From NCBI GenBank assembly GCA_016875535.1, contig VGPF01000009.1:1-55820 (forward strand): a stretch of DNA of 55,820 nt, in the 5' to 3' direction. Source of the stretch: Chloroflexota bacterium. Lineage in GTDB: Bacteria > Chloroflexota > Dehalococcoidia > SHYB01. Below the pieces are notes generated by a model. The model was given only the letters and a program-made list of their open reading frames with translations, was not told the origin of the DNA and did not search any database. Numbering within the stretch: the stretch's first letter is position 1; every line of letters begins with the position of its first letter. The position numbers were made by a program, and so were the translations under genes. Below are positions 17,839-27,137 of the stretch, in pieces.

Positions 17839-19107
17839 GTGAAGATCGTCGCTCTCGGCGTAAATCATCACACGGCGCCCGTGGAAGTGCGGGAGCGGCT
17901 GGCGATGGTGCGCGAGGAGCTGGCGCCCGCCCATGAGGCGCTGTGGCGCGTTGTTCCCAGCGGCGTCATCCTTTCCACGTGCAATCGGACGGAGGTCTAC
18001 GGCCTGACGGACGATGATACGGACGGCAGGGTGAGCATCGCTGGGTTCCTGGCCGACTTCCACCACGTTCCGCCTCGGGAGCTTGCGTCCTATCTCTATT
18101 CCTGGGAGGGTGCCGAGGCGGTGCGCCATCTCTTCAGCGTCGCCTCGGGCATTGACTCGATGATCCTGGGGGAGACGGAGATCCTGGGGCAGGTGCGGGA
18201 GGCGCTCGTGACGGCCTCCATGACCGGCCCGGTAAGCCTGACGCTTTCCCGGCTCTTCCATCACGCGATGCGCACGGGGCGCAGGGCGCGTGTAGAGACG
18301 GAGATCAGCCGGCATGCCCTATCGGTGAGCCATGCCGCCGTGCAGATGGCGAAGCAAGTGTTTGACGGCCTGTCCCGATGCCGCGTGCTGGTGATCAGCG
18401 CCGGCGAGGCGGGGAAGCTGACGGCGAAGAGCCTGCGCGACGCAGGAGCGAAAGAGATCGGTGTGGCGAACCGCACCAGGGAGCGGGCGGCGGCGCTGGC
18501 GGGCGAACTGGGCGGGCGCGTGGTGGACTTTGAGGCGCTGAGCGACGCGCTCATAGACTATGACATCGTGATCAGCGCGACGGCCTCCGCCAAGTTCGTG
18601 ATTCCGGCGGAGATGGTGAACCGGGCGATGGAGCAGCGGGGCGAGCGAGCCTTGTGCCTTATTGACATCGCGGTGCCGCGGGACATTGACCCGGCGAGCC
18701 GGAAGGTGCGGAACGTCTATCTGTACGACATTGACGACCTGGAGGCGGTCTCCCTTGCGAACCGGGAGCGCCGACAGCAGGAAGTGAGCAAAGTGGAGAC
18801 GATCGTGGCCGAAGAGACGGCGCGCTTCATGGCGTGGGCTGACGGTCTGGAGGCGGTGCCGGTAATCACTTCTCTCCGTGAGAAAGCTGAAGCAATCAAG
18901 GCGCGAGAGGTGGCGAAGGCGATGCGCAAGCTGGGCCATCTTGCGCAGGAAGATAGGGAACAGATCGAAGCGCTGGCGGCGGCGCTGACGCGAAAGCTCT
19001 TGGACGATCCCATCAACGTCCTTCGCGAAGACGGACAGAACAAAGAGCAGGTCGAATCGGCGAAGCAGCTGTTCCGCCTCGAGCAGACCGAGCCGCGCGC
19101 GAACTAG
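17839..19107 (+). CDS. hemA: Glutamyl-tRNA reductase
   Basis: A 422-residue enzyme of the C5 pathway that reduces glutamyl-tRNA to glutamate-1-semialdehyde with NADPH. Family marks are LGVNHHTAPVEVRER at the N-terminus, the nucleophile Cys48 in ILSTCNRTEVY and the GIDSMILGETEILGQV stretch. They also include the NADPH domain (VLVISAGEAGKLTAKSL) and the C-terminal dimerisation helices. Starts at GTG 17839. First of the canonical hem genes here. Confidence 0.98.
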   Translation: MKIVALGVNHHTAPVEVRERLAMVREELAPAHEALWRVVPSGVILSTCNRTEVYGLTDDDTDGRVSIAGFLADFHHVPPRELASYLYSWEGAEAVRHLFSVASGIDSMILGETEILGQVREALVTASMTGPVSLTLSRLFHHAMRTGRRARVETEISRHALSVSHAAVQMAKQVFDGLSRCRVLVISAGEAGKLTAKSLRDAGAKEIGVANRTRERAAALAGELGGRVVDFEALSDALIDYDIVISATASAKFVIPAEMVNRAMEQRGERALCLIDIAVPRDIDPASRKVRNVYLYDIDDLEAVSLANRERRQQEVSKVETIVAEETARFMAWADGLEAVPVITSLREKAEAIKAREVAKAMRKLGHLAQEDREQIEALAAALTRKLLDDPINVLREDGQNKEQVESAKQLFRLEQTEPRAN

Positions 19108-19120
19108 CCGCCGGTGCGCC

Positions 19121-20053
19121 ATGCCTCCACGTCAGCGCATCACCATCGGCACGCGGGGCAGTCCGCTGGCGCTGACGCAGACGAAGGGCGTCATCGCGCT
19201 GCTGCGCAAGCGCTTCCCTAAGGTTTCGTTCATCATCAAGGAGATACGCACCCAGGGCGACGTGAAGGCCGATGCGCCGCTTGAGAGCCTGCCGCGCGGG
19301 CTCTTTGCGAAGGAGCTTGAACAGGCGCTGGAGCGCGGGGAGATAGACCTGGCGGTGCACAGCTTCAAGGACCTGCCGACGCAACTTGCCCCAGGCTTTG
19401 CCATCGCGGCGATCACGAAGCGGGAGGACCCGCGGGACGTGCTGGTCTCGCCGAGCTATGCCTCGCTGCAGGCGTTGCCGAAGGGGGCGAGGCTGGGCAC
19501 GAGCAGTCCGCGCCGGGCGGCGCAGATGCGGGCCTGGCGGCCCGACCTAGCGGTGCTGCCCATCCGGGGAAACGTGGGCACGCGGATCGCGAAGGCGGGC
19601 GGGCCGGGGTTCGACGGCGTGGTGCTGGCGGCGGCAGGCGTTCACCGGCTAGGCATGCATAGGCACATCAGGGAATATATCGCTCCGAGTATCTGTATCC
19701 CGGAGCCAGGGCAGGGCGCGCTGGCCCTGGAGGTTCGCGCCGGCGATGGGGCGACGGCGAAGATCGCGGCTGCGGCGCGGGACCGGGCGGCCACGGCGGC
19801 CGTGACGGCGGAGGTGGCGGTGCTGCGCGCCTTGGGCGGCGGCTGCAAGACGCCCATCGCGGCATACGCCGAGCGCAAGGGCGCGAAGCTCTATCTGCGC
19901 GCGATGGTCTCCGATACGGCGGGGCGGCGGGTGCTGAGGGCGACGGCGAGCGGCACAGACAATCACCCCGAGCGCCTGGGCACACGCCTGGCGAACCGCC
20001 TCCTGGCGATGGGCGCGGCCGACGTGCTCGCGGGAGAGAAAGAGAAGGCATGA
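19121..20053 (+). CDS. hemC: Porphobilinogen deaminase (hydroxymethylbilane synthase)
   Basis: A 310-residue enzyme joining four porphobilinogens. It shows IGTRGSPLALTQTKGV, IDLAVHSFKDLPTQL, LGTSSPRRAAQMRAWRPDL, RGNVGTRI and the dipyrromethane-cofactor attachment site Cys242 in LGGGCKTPIAAY. Full length. It starts 13 bases after hemA and overlaps hemD by four bases (ATGA). Confidence 0.97.
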   Translation: MPPRQRITIGTRGSPLALTQTKGVIALLRKRFPKVSFIIKEIRTQGDVKADAPLESLPRGLFAKELEQALERGEIDLAVHSFKDLPTQLAPGFAIAAITKREDPRDVLVSPSYASLQALPKGARLGTSSPRRAAQMRAWRPDLAVLPIRGNVGTRIAKAGGPGFDGVVLAAAGVHRLGMHRHIREYIAPSICIPEPGQGALALEVRAGDGATAKIAAAARDRAATAAVTAEVAVLRALGGGCKTPIAAYAERKGAKLYLRAMVSDTAGRRVLRATASGTDNHPERLGTRLANRLLAMGAADVLAGEKEKA

Positions 20054-20850
20054 GCAGAGAACGAGCGGCGAAGCCTCTAAGCGGGAAGCGTGTGATGGTG
20101 ACGCGCTCCCCAGACCAATCTTCGGCCTTTGCCAATCTCCTGGCGGAGGCGGGTGCGGCGCCGGTGGTGATCCCGGCGATCATCGTGGGGCCGCCACCGG
20201 ACTGGCGGCCTATGGATGAGGCCATCGCGCGCCTTGGCAATCACGATTGGGTGGTCTTCACCAGCTCCAACGGCGTTGACTATTTCTTCAAGCGGCTTGC
20301 GCACGCCGGGAAGGATGCCGCCGCCCTGGCGGGCAACAAGGTGGCGACGGTTGGGCGCGCGACGGCGAACACGCTGAGAGGGCACTGTCGTGAGCCGGAT
20401 TTCGTGCCGTCCAAGCACACATCGGAAGTGCTGGTGAAGGAGATGGGCGAGGCGAGGCTGAAGGGCAAGCGCGTCCTGACGCCGCGCTCGGACATCGCGC
20501 CGGACGCGATCGTGAAGCAGATGCAGGCGATGGGAGCGACGGTGACCGATGTGCCCGCCTACCATACGGCCATGCCGGAGGAATCGCGGACGAAGGCCGT
20601 GCGGGCGATGACCGGAGGCGAAGTGGACATCGTGACGTTCACAAGCTCGTCCACGGTGATGAGCCTGATGACACTCCTGGGCGATAAGGCGAGGCCGCTT
20701 ATCAACGGGGTCACGGTGGCATGCATCGGCCCCGTGACGGCCAAGACGGCGGAGGAGAACGGCCTGCGGGTGGATGTGATGGCGGGCGACAATACGACGA
20801 CCGGGTTGGTGGCGGCGCTGGAGGCGTGGGCGGCGAGAAAGGGAGGATAG
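20050..20850 (+). CDS. hemD: Uroporphyrinogen-III synthase
   Basis: A 266-residue HemD-fold protein that cyclises hydroxymethylbilane. The sequence is divergent, as usual for HemD, but contains [60 protein letters not shown] and [19 protein letters not shown]. Position between hemC and hemB confirms the identity. The start overlaps the hemC stop. Confidence 0.93.
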   Translation: MSRERAAKPLSGKRVMVTRSPDQSSAFANLLAEAGAAPVVIPAIIVGPPPDWRPMDEAIARLGNHDWVVFTSSNGVDYFFKRLAHAGKDAAALAGNKVATVGRATANTLRGHCREPDFVPSKHTSEVLVKEMGEARLKGKRVLTPRSDIAPDAIVKQMQAMGATVTDVPAYHTAMPEESRTKAVRAMTGGEVDIVTFTSSSTVMSLMTLLGDKARPLINGVTVACIGPVTAKTAEENGLRVDVMAGDNTTTGLVAALEAWAARKGG

Positions 20851-20852
20851 GG

Positions 20853-21833
20853 ATGGCGGCGATATTTCCCGTCTTGCGGATGCGGCGGTTGCGGCGGAGC
20901 GAGCCGGTGCGGCAGCTGGTGCGCGAGACTTCGCTTTCGCCCCAGGACTTCATCTATCCGATGTTCGTGACACACGGGAAGGGCGTGCGCAAGGAGATCT
21001 CGGCGATGCCGGGCTGCTACCACCTTTCGCCGGACGAGGCGGTTCGCGAGGCTCAGGAGGTGAAGCGCCTGGGCATCCCGGCGGTGCTGCTCTTCGGCAT
21101 CCCAGCATCGAAAGACGGCGTTGGGAGCGAGGCCTATGTGGAGAGCGGCATCGTGCAGCAGGCGGTGCGGGCGATCAAGCAGGCCGTTCCAGAGATAGTC
21201 GTCGTTACGGACGTCTGCCTGTGCGAATATACCGACCACGGGCACTGTGGCATCGTAGTGGACGGGCATGTGGAGAATGACAAGAGCCTGGAGCTCATCG
21301 CGCAGGCGGCGCTTTCACACGCCAAGGCGGGGGCGGACGTCGTCGCGCCGTCAGACATGATGGACGGGCGCGTGGCGGCGATCCGAAGACTCCTGGACGC
21401 CGACGGCTTCAGCACAACGCCCATCATGTCCTACGCGGCGAAGTACGCTTCCGCGTTCTTCGGGCCATTCCGCGAAGCGGCAGGCTCGGCGCCGCAGTTC
21501 GGCGACCGGCGCGGGTACCAGATGGACCCGGCGAACGCGCGGGAGGCGCTGCGCGAGATGGAGATGGATATTGGCGAAGGGGCGGACATCATCATGGTGA
21601 AGCCGGCACTGGCCTATCTGGATATCATCGCGCGGGCACGGCAGCGGTTCGACCTGCCCATAGCGGCATACAATGTGAGCGGCGAGTATTCGATGCTGAA
21701 GGCGGCGGCGCGCAACGGCTGGCTGGACGAGCGGCGCTCCGTGATGGAGGCGCTAACGGGCATCAAGCGCGCGGGGGCGGACATCATCATCACCTACCAC
21801 GCCAAGGATGCGGCGAAGTGGCTGAGCGAGTAA
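20853..21833 (+). CDS. hemB: Delta-aminolevulinic acid dehydratase
   Basis: A 326-residue porphobilinogen synthase. It has [13 protein letters not shown], the zinc-type cysteine cluster [24 protein letters not shown], the active-site lysine stretches [17 protein letters not shown] and [12 protein letters not shown], and [11 protein letters not shown]. The cysteine cluster marks the zinc-dependent class. ATG 20853 has GGGAGG six bases upstream and lies three bases after the hemD stop. Confidence 0.97.
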   Translation: MAAIFPVLRMRRLRRSEPVRQLVRETSLSPQDFIYPMFVTHGKGVRKEISAMPGCYHLSPDEAVREAQEVKRLGIPAVLLFGIPASKDGVGSEAYVESGIVQQAVRAIKQAVPEIVVVTDVCLCEYTDHGHCGIVVDGHVENDKSLELIAQAALSHAKAGADVVAPSDMMDGRVAAIRRLLDADGFSTTPIMSYAAKYASAFFGPFREAAGSAPQFGDRRGYQMDPANAREALREMEMDIGEGADIIMVKPALAYLDIIARARQRFDLPIAAYNVSGEYSMLKAAARNGWLDERRSVMEALTGIKRAGADIIITYHAKDAAKWLSE

Positions 21834-21848
21834 AATTGCCAGCCGTGG

Positions 21849-22040
21849 ATGAAACATTTTGAGAGGATTTTCCGTCTTATCGCTATGGAGGAATTCCATT
21901 CGTTCTATAAGCACGAGCAGGCATGGTTCTGGTCGGCGTCGTGGCAAGAGGCCGAAGCGGAGGCAGAGGCGGATATCAAGGCCGGCCGGGTGAAGAAGTT
22001 CGCCTCTGCTGAGGCCATGCTGCGGGACCTCGATGCCTAG
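21849..22040 (+). CDS. Small protein resembling an AbrB/MazE antitoxin tail
   Basis: A 63-residue reading frame in the 199-base gap between hemB and hemL, overlapping the hemL start by eight bases. The C-terminal half (SWQEAEAEAEADIKAGRVKKFASAEAMLRDL) matches the 'W.EAE.EA..DI.AGRV..F.S.E..L' tail found after the DNA-binding domain of many AbrB/MazE-type antitoxins. No swapped-hairpin DNA-binding domain is present. It could be a domain relic or a real small protein. Neither ATG 21849 nor ATG 21885 has a good ribosome site. No toxin gene is adjacent. Confidence 0.45.
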   Translation: MKHFERIFRLIAMEEFHSFYKHEQAWFWSASWQEAEAEAEADIKAGRVKKFASAEAMLRDLDA

Positions 22041-23310
22041 CCGCTCCGAAAGGCTCTTTCAAGAGGCACAGCGGTATCTGCCCGGCGGCGTTGACAGCCC
22101 GGTTCGCGCCTTCCGCGCGGTGGGCGGCGCGCCGCGATTCATCGCGCGCGGCAGGGGGGCGTACCTTTTCGATGCCGACGGCAAGCGCTACGTTGACTAC
22201 GTCGGCTCCTGGGGGCCGCTGATCTTGGGCCACGCCCATCCGAAAGTTGTGGCGGCGCTGCAGAAGGCGGCGAGGCTGGGGACGAGCTATGGCGCGCCGA
22301 CGGAGCTGGAGACGACGCTGGCAAAGCTGGTGGTGAAAGCCTTCCCCTCGATAGAGATGCTGCGGTTCGTCAGCTCCGGCACGGAGGCGTGCATGAGCGC
22401 CATCCGGGCGGCGCGGGCCTACACGGGCCGCGACACGATTGTCAAGTTCGACGGCTGTTACCACGGCCACTCCGACGGCCTACTGGTGAAGGCAGGCTCC
22501 GGCGGCGCGACCTTCGGCGTGCCGGACAGCGCGGGGGTGCCCGCGGCCTACGCGGCGCTGACGCTGGTGGCGAAGTATAACGACGCTTCTTCCGTGGAGG
22601 CGCTGCTGCAGGCGAACAAGGGCAAAGTGGCGGCGATCATCATCGAGCCGATCGCGGCGAACATCGGCGTTGTGCCGCCGAAGCCGGGGTTCCTCAAGGC
22701 GTTGCGGGAGATGGCGGATGCCCACGGCGTGCTGCTCATCTTTGATGAGGTGATCAGCGGCTTTCGCGTCGCCTTCGGCGGCGCACAGCAGCTCTACGGC
22801 ATCAAGGCCGACCTGACGTGCCTGGGGAAGATCATCGGCGGTGGCATGCCTGTAGGCGCGTACGGCGGTCGCAGAGAGATCATGGAGAAGATCGCGCCGC
22901 TCGGCCCGGCCTATCAGGCGGGAACGCTTTCCGGCAACCCGTTGGCGATGACGGCGGGCATAGAGACGCTGAAGGCGCTTTCGGCGGCGGGTGTCTACAA
23001 GCGGCTGGAGAAGGCGTCCAATGCGTTGGAGGTGGGATTGGGGGAGGCGGCGCGGAAGAACGGGCGGGAGGTCGCCATCACGCGCATGGGCTCGCTGTTG
23101 ACGCTCTTCTTCGCCAAGGGCCCCGCCGATTCGTGGGCGGCGGTGGAAAAGGCGGACCGCCAGCAGTTCGGGGCCTTTTTCCACAGGATGCTGGAGTCCT
23201 GCATCTACCTGCCGCCTTCGCAGTTCGAGGCGTGGTTCGTCTCGCTGGCCCATAGCGAGAGCGATATCCAAAAGACAGTAAGGGCGGCGGAGAAAGCGCT
23301 GGCGGCATAG
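22033..23310 (+). CDS. hemL: Glutamate-1-semialdehyde 2,1-aminomutase
   Basis: A 425-residue PLP enzyme making 5-aminolevulinate. It starts with the HemL-typical RSERLFQEAQRYLPGGVDSPVRAF. It continues with SSGTEACMSAIRAARAYTGRD, DGCYHGHSD, IIEPIAANIGVV, LLIFDEVISGF and LGKIIGGGMPVGAYGG with Schiff-base Lys266. With hemA it completes the C5 route, and with hemC, hemD and hemB the operon reaches uroporphyrinogen III. Confidence 0.97.
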   Translation: MPSRSERLFQEAQRYLPGGVDSPVRAFRAVGGAPRFIARGRGAYLFDADGKRYVDYVGSWGPLILGHAHPKVVAALQKAARLGTSYGAPTELETTLAKLVVKAFPSIEMLRFVSSGTEACMSAIRAARAYTGRDTIVKFDGCYHGHSDGLLVKAGSGGATFGVPDSAGVPAAYAALTLVAKYNDASSVEALLQANKGKVAAIIIEPIAANIGVVPPKPGFLKALREMADAHGVLLIFDEVISGFRVAFGGAQQLYGIKADLTCLGKIIGGGMPVGAYGGRREIMEKIAPLGPAYQAGTLSGNPLAMTAGIETLKALSAAGVYKRLEKASNALEVGLGEAARKNGREVAITRMGSLLTLFFAKGPADSWAAVEKADRQQFGAFFHRMLESCIYLPPSQFEAWFVSLAHSESDIQKTVRAAEKALAA

Positions 23311-23344
23311 GTCCAGGCCTATCCACAATAGACAGCTTTCCCTT

Positions 23345-23396
23345 GTGGCGGTTTTCCTACATGTTGTATACTACCGCCACTCTTTCGGGGGTGGCG
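23345..23396 (+). promoter_or_regulatory. dnaN promoter flanked by GTGGCGG/CCGCCAC arms
   Basis: TATACT (23367-23372) with TTGTGG 18 bases upstream forms the dnaN promoter. The inverted arms GTGGCGG (23345-23351) and CCGCCAC (23374-23380) bracket the -10. A third arm GTGGCG (23391-23396) can pair with the middle one just before the ATG. This could be an operator, or a start-site hairpin limiting translation. TATCCACAA upstream resembles a DnaA box in eight of nine positions. Confidence 0.5.
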
Positions 23397-23397
23397 C

Positions 23398-24540
23398 ATG
23401 AAGCTCTCTTGTCTGCAAGAGAACCTGAGTCGTGGGCTGGCCATTGTGGGCCGCGCGGTGGCAACGCGCACAACGTTGCCGATCACGAATAACGTCTACC
23501 TGGCGACGGAGAATGGCAGGCTGAAGCTCGCCGCCACGAACCTTGAGATCGCCATTGTCCACTGGGTCGGCGCGAAGATCGAGAAGGAAGGGGCCATCAC
23601 CGTTCCCGCGCGCTTGCTCACGGACTTCGTCAATTCGCTCCCGAACGATAAGGTGGAGATGGACCTTTCCGGCAAGTCCAAGAGCCTCCAGCTGAAATGC
23701 GCCAAGTTCGAGGCGCGGTTCAGCGGCATGGACGCCGAGGACTTCCCGCCGATCCCGACGATTGACCAGGGCGTGACGATGAAGATCGAGGCGGAGCATC
23801 TGCGCACCGCCATCGGCAGGGTCGTCTTCGCGGCGGCGACGGAGGATTCGCGGCCTGTGCTGACGGGCGTCAACCTGGAGGTGGAGGGCGACATGCTGAC
23901 GCTGGCCGCCGCCGACGGCTTCCGCCTCTCCGTGGACAAGACGAAGGTGAGCACGCCGGTGAAGGAGAAGCTGTCCGTCATCGTCCCGGCGCGCGCGTTG
24001 AACGAAGTAGGGAAGCTCATCGCCGAGGCGAAGGACCCCGTGACGGTCACGGTGAACGCGGCGAAGAGCCAGATCCTCTTCTCCATGGAGAATGTGCGGC
24101 TCGTCTCGCAGCTCATCCAAGGGGCCTTCCCCAACTATTCGCAGTTGATCCCGCAGAAGCACAGCACCCGGGTCACGGTTGACCTGGAGGAGTTCCTGCG
24201 CGCGACGAAGGCGGCTTCGATCTTCGCGCGGGACGCCAGCGGCATCGTGCGGCTGCACATGACGCCGAAGGACGGGGCGGACGGCGAGGGCAAAGTGGCG
24301 GTCTCCGCCAGGGCGGAAGAGGTAGGCGACAACGTGGGCGAAATCGAGGCGCACATCGGGGGGCCGGAGGCGAAGATCGCCTTCAACGCGAAGTACCTGA
24401 CGGACGTGCTCAACGTCATCGGCAAAGGGGAGCTGCTGCTGGACGTGACGAACGCCTCAAGCCCGGGGCTCTTCCACCTCAGCGGCGCCAAGGACGCGAA
24501 TTACAAGCACGTGGTCATGCCGATGTTTGTGCAGTGGTAG
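23398..24540 (+). CDS. dnaN: DNA polymerase III sliding clamp (beta subunit)
   Basis: A 380-residue clamp of three similar domains. It starts MKLSCLQENLSRGLAIVGRAVATRTTLPITNNVYL and shows GMDAEDFPPIP in domain 1, RPVLTGVNLEVEGDMLTLAAADGFRLSV in domain 2, and ends with the partner-binding KHVVMPMFVQW-type tail. It encircles DNA and tethers the replicase. It is not next to dnaA, gyrB or recF here, and only one DnaA-box-like site is seen upstream. Confidence 0.97.
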   Translation: MKLSCLQENLSRGLAIVGRAVATRTTLPITNNVYLATENGRLKLAATNLEIAIVHWVGAKIEKEGAITVPARLLTDFVNSLPNDKVEMDLSGKSKSLQLKCAKFEARFSGMDAEDFPPIPTIDQGVTMKIEAEHLRTAIGRVVFAAATEDSRPVLTGVNLEVEGDMLTLAAADGFRLSVDKTKVSTPVKEKLSVIVPARALNEVGKLIAEAKDPVTVTVNAAKSQILFSMENVRLVSQLIQGAFPNYSQLIPQKHSTRVTVDLEEFLRATKAASIFARDASGIVRLHMTPKDGADGEGKVAVSARAEEVGDNVGEIEAHIGGPEAKIAFNAKYLTDVLNVIGKGELLLDVTNASSPGLFHLSGAKDANYKHVVMPMFVQW

Positions 24541-24610
24541 GGCTGAGCGCATAGCGCGCGCTTCAGGATTCGGTCTCCCTCATACAACCTTCGTGTCGTT
24601 GGCAAGGGAC

Positions 24611-25780
24611 CTACCGCGGCAATCCCAGACCTCGCGTCGCGATTAGATTTCGTTGGATCTCGTTCGTGCCGCCGGCGATGGATGTGCTTAGCGATAGGGC
24701 ATACATCCGCAGCAGTCTCCCTGCCAGCTTCGCATGCTTTGATTCGGTCTCAACTTGACCGTACAGGCCGAGCAGCTGCATGCCTACCCGAGCCATGGCC
24801 TGGAGCAGCTCTGCCCCAGATACCTTGGTGATTGAGGCTTGGGTGGTGGGGAGTTCTCCCTTGGCAAAGGCCTGGGCCACCCGGTAGGCCATCAGCCGAT
24901 TCATGTTCACTCGAATAACAAGATCGGCGAGGCTCTGGCGAATAAGCCTTGCCGACGCGCTCTCACGGCTGAGCGCGGAAATATCCCTGACATATGCGAC
25001 AAGCTCCTCGAGTGTCCTGCGCCCCCTGGCGGAGTAGTCGATCCGTTGCCGTTCGAATGTCAGCAGCGTCACCGATACAGCCCAACCGCGATTCTTCTCG
25101 CCGACAAGCCAGCGCTTCGGGATCCGGACGTCATCGAGAGTAACCTCATTGAAATGATGGCCGCCGATCATGTCATGGATAGGCCGCACCGTCACTCCCG
25201 GCGACTTCATATCAAGGAGCAGAAAGCTCAGCCCATTGTGGCGAGAGTTTGCCTCTCCTGTACGCGCCAAGAGGAACATCCAGTTCGATAGGTGCGCGTT
25301 GCTTATCCAGACCTTTCGCCCGGTGACGATGAAGTCATCTCCATCCTCCACCGCCCGGGTTGTGAGGGAGGCGAGGTCCGAGCCGGTTCCCGGCTCGGAG
25401 TAGCCCTGGCACCATACCATCTCCCCTCTGGAAAGCGGGGGCAGAAAGGTACGCTTCTGCTCCTCGGTGCCATGAAGGGCCAATGTCGGCCCCAAGAGCT
25501 CGACGCCGATGTCCCGGACTGAGGCTCGATGGTAGGCCAGTTCTTCGAGGTAGATCGTCTGCATGATCGGCGATTCGCCGAGCCCGCCGTATTCCTTAGC
25601 CCAACCTATCGTCAGCCAGCCCTTCTTCGCCAATTTCTTGCGTAAAACGAGGATGACCTCCATGTTTCGTTCTTCGCTGCTGAGAACCGGGCCGTCCCAA
25701 TCCGGCGGCAGCGATGCCTGCAGGAAACTCCGCATATCGTGTTGGAAGCGCTCTTCAGTTTCGGAGAAAGAGAAGTGCAT
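24611..25780 (-). CDS. Acyl-CoA dehydrogenase
   Basis: A 389-residue flavoenzyme that oxidises acyl-CoA at the alpha-beta bond. It has EPGTGSDLASLTTRAVEDGDDFIVTGRKVWISNA (FAD/substrate region), GVTVRPIHDMIGGHHFNEVTLDDVRIP, and the C-terminal IAGGTNEIQRNLIATRGLGLPR signature. Substrate class cannot be read. Monocistronic and convergent with dnaN, 70 bases apart. Directly upstream lies a relic of a second acyl-CoA dehydrogenase C-terminus. Confidence 0.93.
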   Translation of the reverse strand: MHFSFSETEERFQHDMRSFLQASLPPDWDGPVLSSEERNMEVILVLRKKLAKKGWLTIGWAKEYGGLGESPIMQTIYLEELAYHRASVRDIGVELLGPTLALHGTEEQKRTFLPPLSRGEMVWCQGYSEPGTGSDLASLTTRAVEDGDDFIVTGRKVWISNAHLSNWMFLLARTGEANSRHNGLSFLLLDMKSPGVTVRPIHDMIGGHHFNEVTLDDVRIPKRWLVGEKNRGWAVSVTLLTFERQRIDYSARGRRTLEELVAYVRDISALSRESASARLIRQSLADLVIRVNMNRLMAYRVAQAFAKGELPTTQASITKVSGAELLQAMARVGMQLLGLYGQVETESKHAKLAGRLLRMYALSLSTSIAGGTNEIQRNLIATRGLGLPR

Positions 25781-25806
25781 AGGTATCTCCCGGAGGCTAC
25801 AGGTCG

Positions 25807-25854
25807 GAGGCCAAGGCCGCGCTGAGCAATGATGTTTCGGTGAATCTCATTTGT
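25807..25854 (-). pseudogene. C-terminal relic of an acyl-CoA dehydrogenase
   Basis: On the minus strand, in a different frame from the neighbouring gene, bases 25854-25807 encode TNEIHRNIIAQRGLGL. This is the terminal signature of acyl-CoA dehydrogenases (compare TNEIQRNLIATRGLGL in the intact neighbour). The sequence before it is not dehydrogenase-like, so only the tail remains. It suggests that a tandem dehydrogenase gene was lost or recombined here. The rest of the 316-base gap holds the orphan terminator at 26019. Confidence 0.65.
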
Positions 25855-26018
25855 CCAACTCGGTTTGTGATAGATCTGCGCAGGTCTCTTACCTTCAAGG
25901 AAGGGCGCCGGCGTTCGGCATATCAAAGTCTGAAGACCCATTGCCCAATCATGCGCCGGTTTACCATACATCCCGCTATGGGTTCAATGATGGCCGAGCG
26001 CCGGAGGATGCACGCTCG

Positions 26019-26048
26019 AAGGCCCGATACATCGGGGCCTTGTTTTTT
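26019..26048 (+). terminator. Orphan plus-strand terminator
   Basis: AAGGCCCGAT and ATCGGGGCCTT pair with one bulge around AC and are followed by G and six T residues. No plus-strand gene precedes it between 24540 and 26097, so it may end an unrecognised small RNA or be left over from a lost gene. Confidence 0.6.
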
Positions 26049-26096
26049 CTCAGGCGGAATCTATGATTGTGGCGACAGCTTCGTCAGGAGCCTGTG

Positions 26097-27137
26097 ATGC
26101 AATTCGGATTGTTCACCTGGTTCAACCCGCTGCCTGGGCAATCGGAGGCTGAATCCTTCGCGTGGGGATTCCAGGAGATCGAGACGGCGGAGGCCATGGG
26201 CTGGGACACCGTCTGGCTACCGCAGCAGCGCTTCTCCGGATCGCTGATCCTCAGCGCCTCTCCCTTTGTGATGGCGACGGCGGCAGTGGCGCGGATCAAG
26301 CGGATCAAGATCGGGCTGGCGATCCACACGCTGGGGCTGAACACGGGGAAGAATGAGGACCCGCGAGTATCGCGCTATGCGGCGCTCTGGCCCTCCGACC
26401 CGCTGGAGACGGCGGAGGCCGTGGCGACGATAGACCAGGTGAGCCGCGGGCGGTTCATCTACGGGGCGGGCGGCTACACGGCGGGCGACCCGCAGCGCCA
26501 GCGCAACTTCTACGAATTCCTGGAAGTGATGCAGCTTGCCTGGAAGGATGGGCCCTTCCCGGGCTACGAAGGCGAGTTCTACCGCCATCCGCCGAACCCG
26601 GGCGTCGCGCCGAAGCCGTACAGCAGGCGCATCCCCATCTCCGTAGCGGCGGACAACCAGAAGAGCTTTCCCAAAATCGGCGAGAAAGGCTATCAACTAC
26701 TCATCGGGGCCGGAACGTCGCACAATCCGCGCGGGGAATCGGCGATGATCGAGGATGTGAAGCGATACAGGGAGTCGTGGAAGGCGGCCGGCCACCCGGG
26801 CGAGCCGCAGATCACGGTGCGCATCCCCACGCACGTGGCGGAGACGAAGGAGCGCGCGCTGCAAGATGTGGAGGAGACGATGAAGCTGGCCTGGGAGCGC
26901 GCGCTGAACAAGATGCTGCCGCAGGCGGCCCCGGGCACGCCGAGCGCGCAATCGGCGGAGCGGATGAACCTCTTCGGGACGGCTGAAGAGGCGATCGAGC
27001 GCATCCACCGGCTGAGAGAGACCATGGGCGCGACGGAGATCATGTTCGAGACGAACTACTGGGGCCGGATCCCGACCGAGCGCGTGCTGAACTCCATGCG
27101 CCTCATCACAGAGAAGGTCATCCCCAAGTTCGCGTGA
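26097..27137 (+). CDS. LLM-class (luciferase-like) flavin oxidoreductase
   Basis: A 346-residue luciferase-superfamily monooxygenase. It starts MQFGLFTWFNPLPGQSEAE. It has the AEAMGWDTVWLPQQ strand, RIKIGLAIHTLGL, ATIDQVSRGRFIYGAGGYTAGD and the IPISVAADNQKSFPKIGEKGYQLLIG barrel end. It is longer than the copy at 5249 and only distantly related. FMN or F420 is the likely cofactor. ATG 26097 has CAGGAG seven bases upstream. It overlaps the next gene by four bases (GTGA). Confidence 0.9.
   Translation: MQFGLFTWFNPLPGQSEAESFAWGFQEIETAEAMGWDTVWLPQQRFSGSLILSASPFVMATAAVARIKRIKIGLAIHTLGLNTGKNEDPRVSRYAALWPSDPLETAEAVATIDQVSRGRFIYGAGGYTAGDPQRQRNFYEFLEVMQLAWKDGPFPGYEGEFYRHPPNPGVAPKPYSRRIPISVAADNQKSFPKIGEKGYQLLIGAGTSHNPRGESAMIEDVKRYRESWKAAGHPGEPQITVRIPTHVAETKERALQDVEETMKLAWERALNKMLPQAAPGTPSAQSAERMNLFGTAEEAIERIHRLRETMGATEIMFETNYWGRIPTERVLNSMRLITEKVIPKFA

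Noticed and set aside
23311-23397. Replication origin upstream of dnaN
   Set aside because: Only one near-match DnaA box and no dnaA, recF or gyrB. The gap is 87 bases and not notably A/T-rich.
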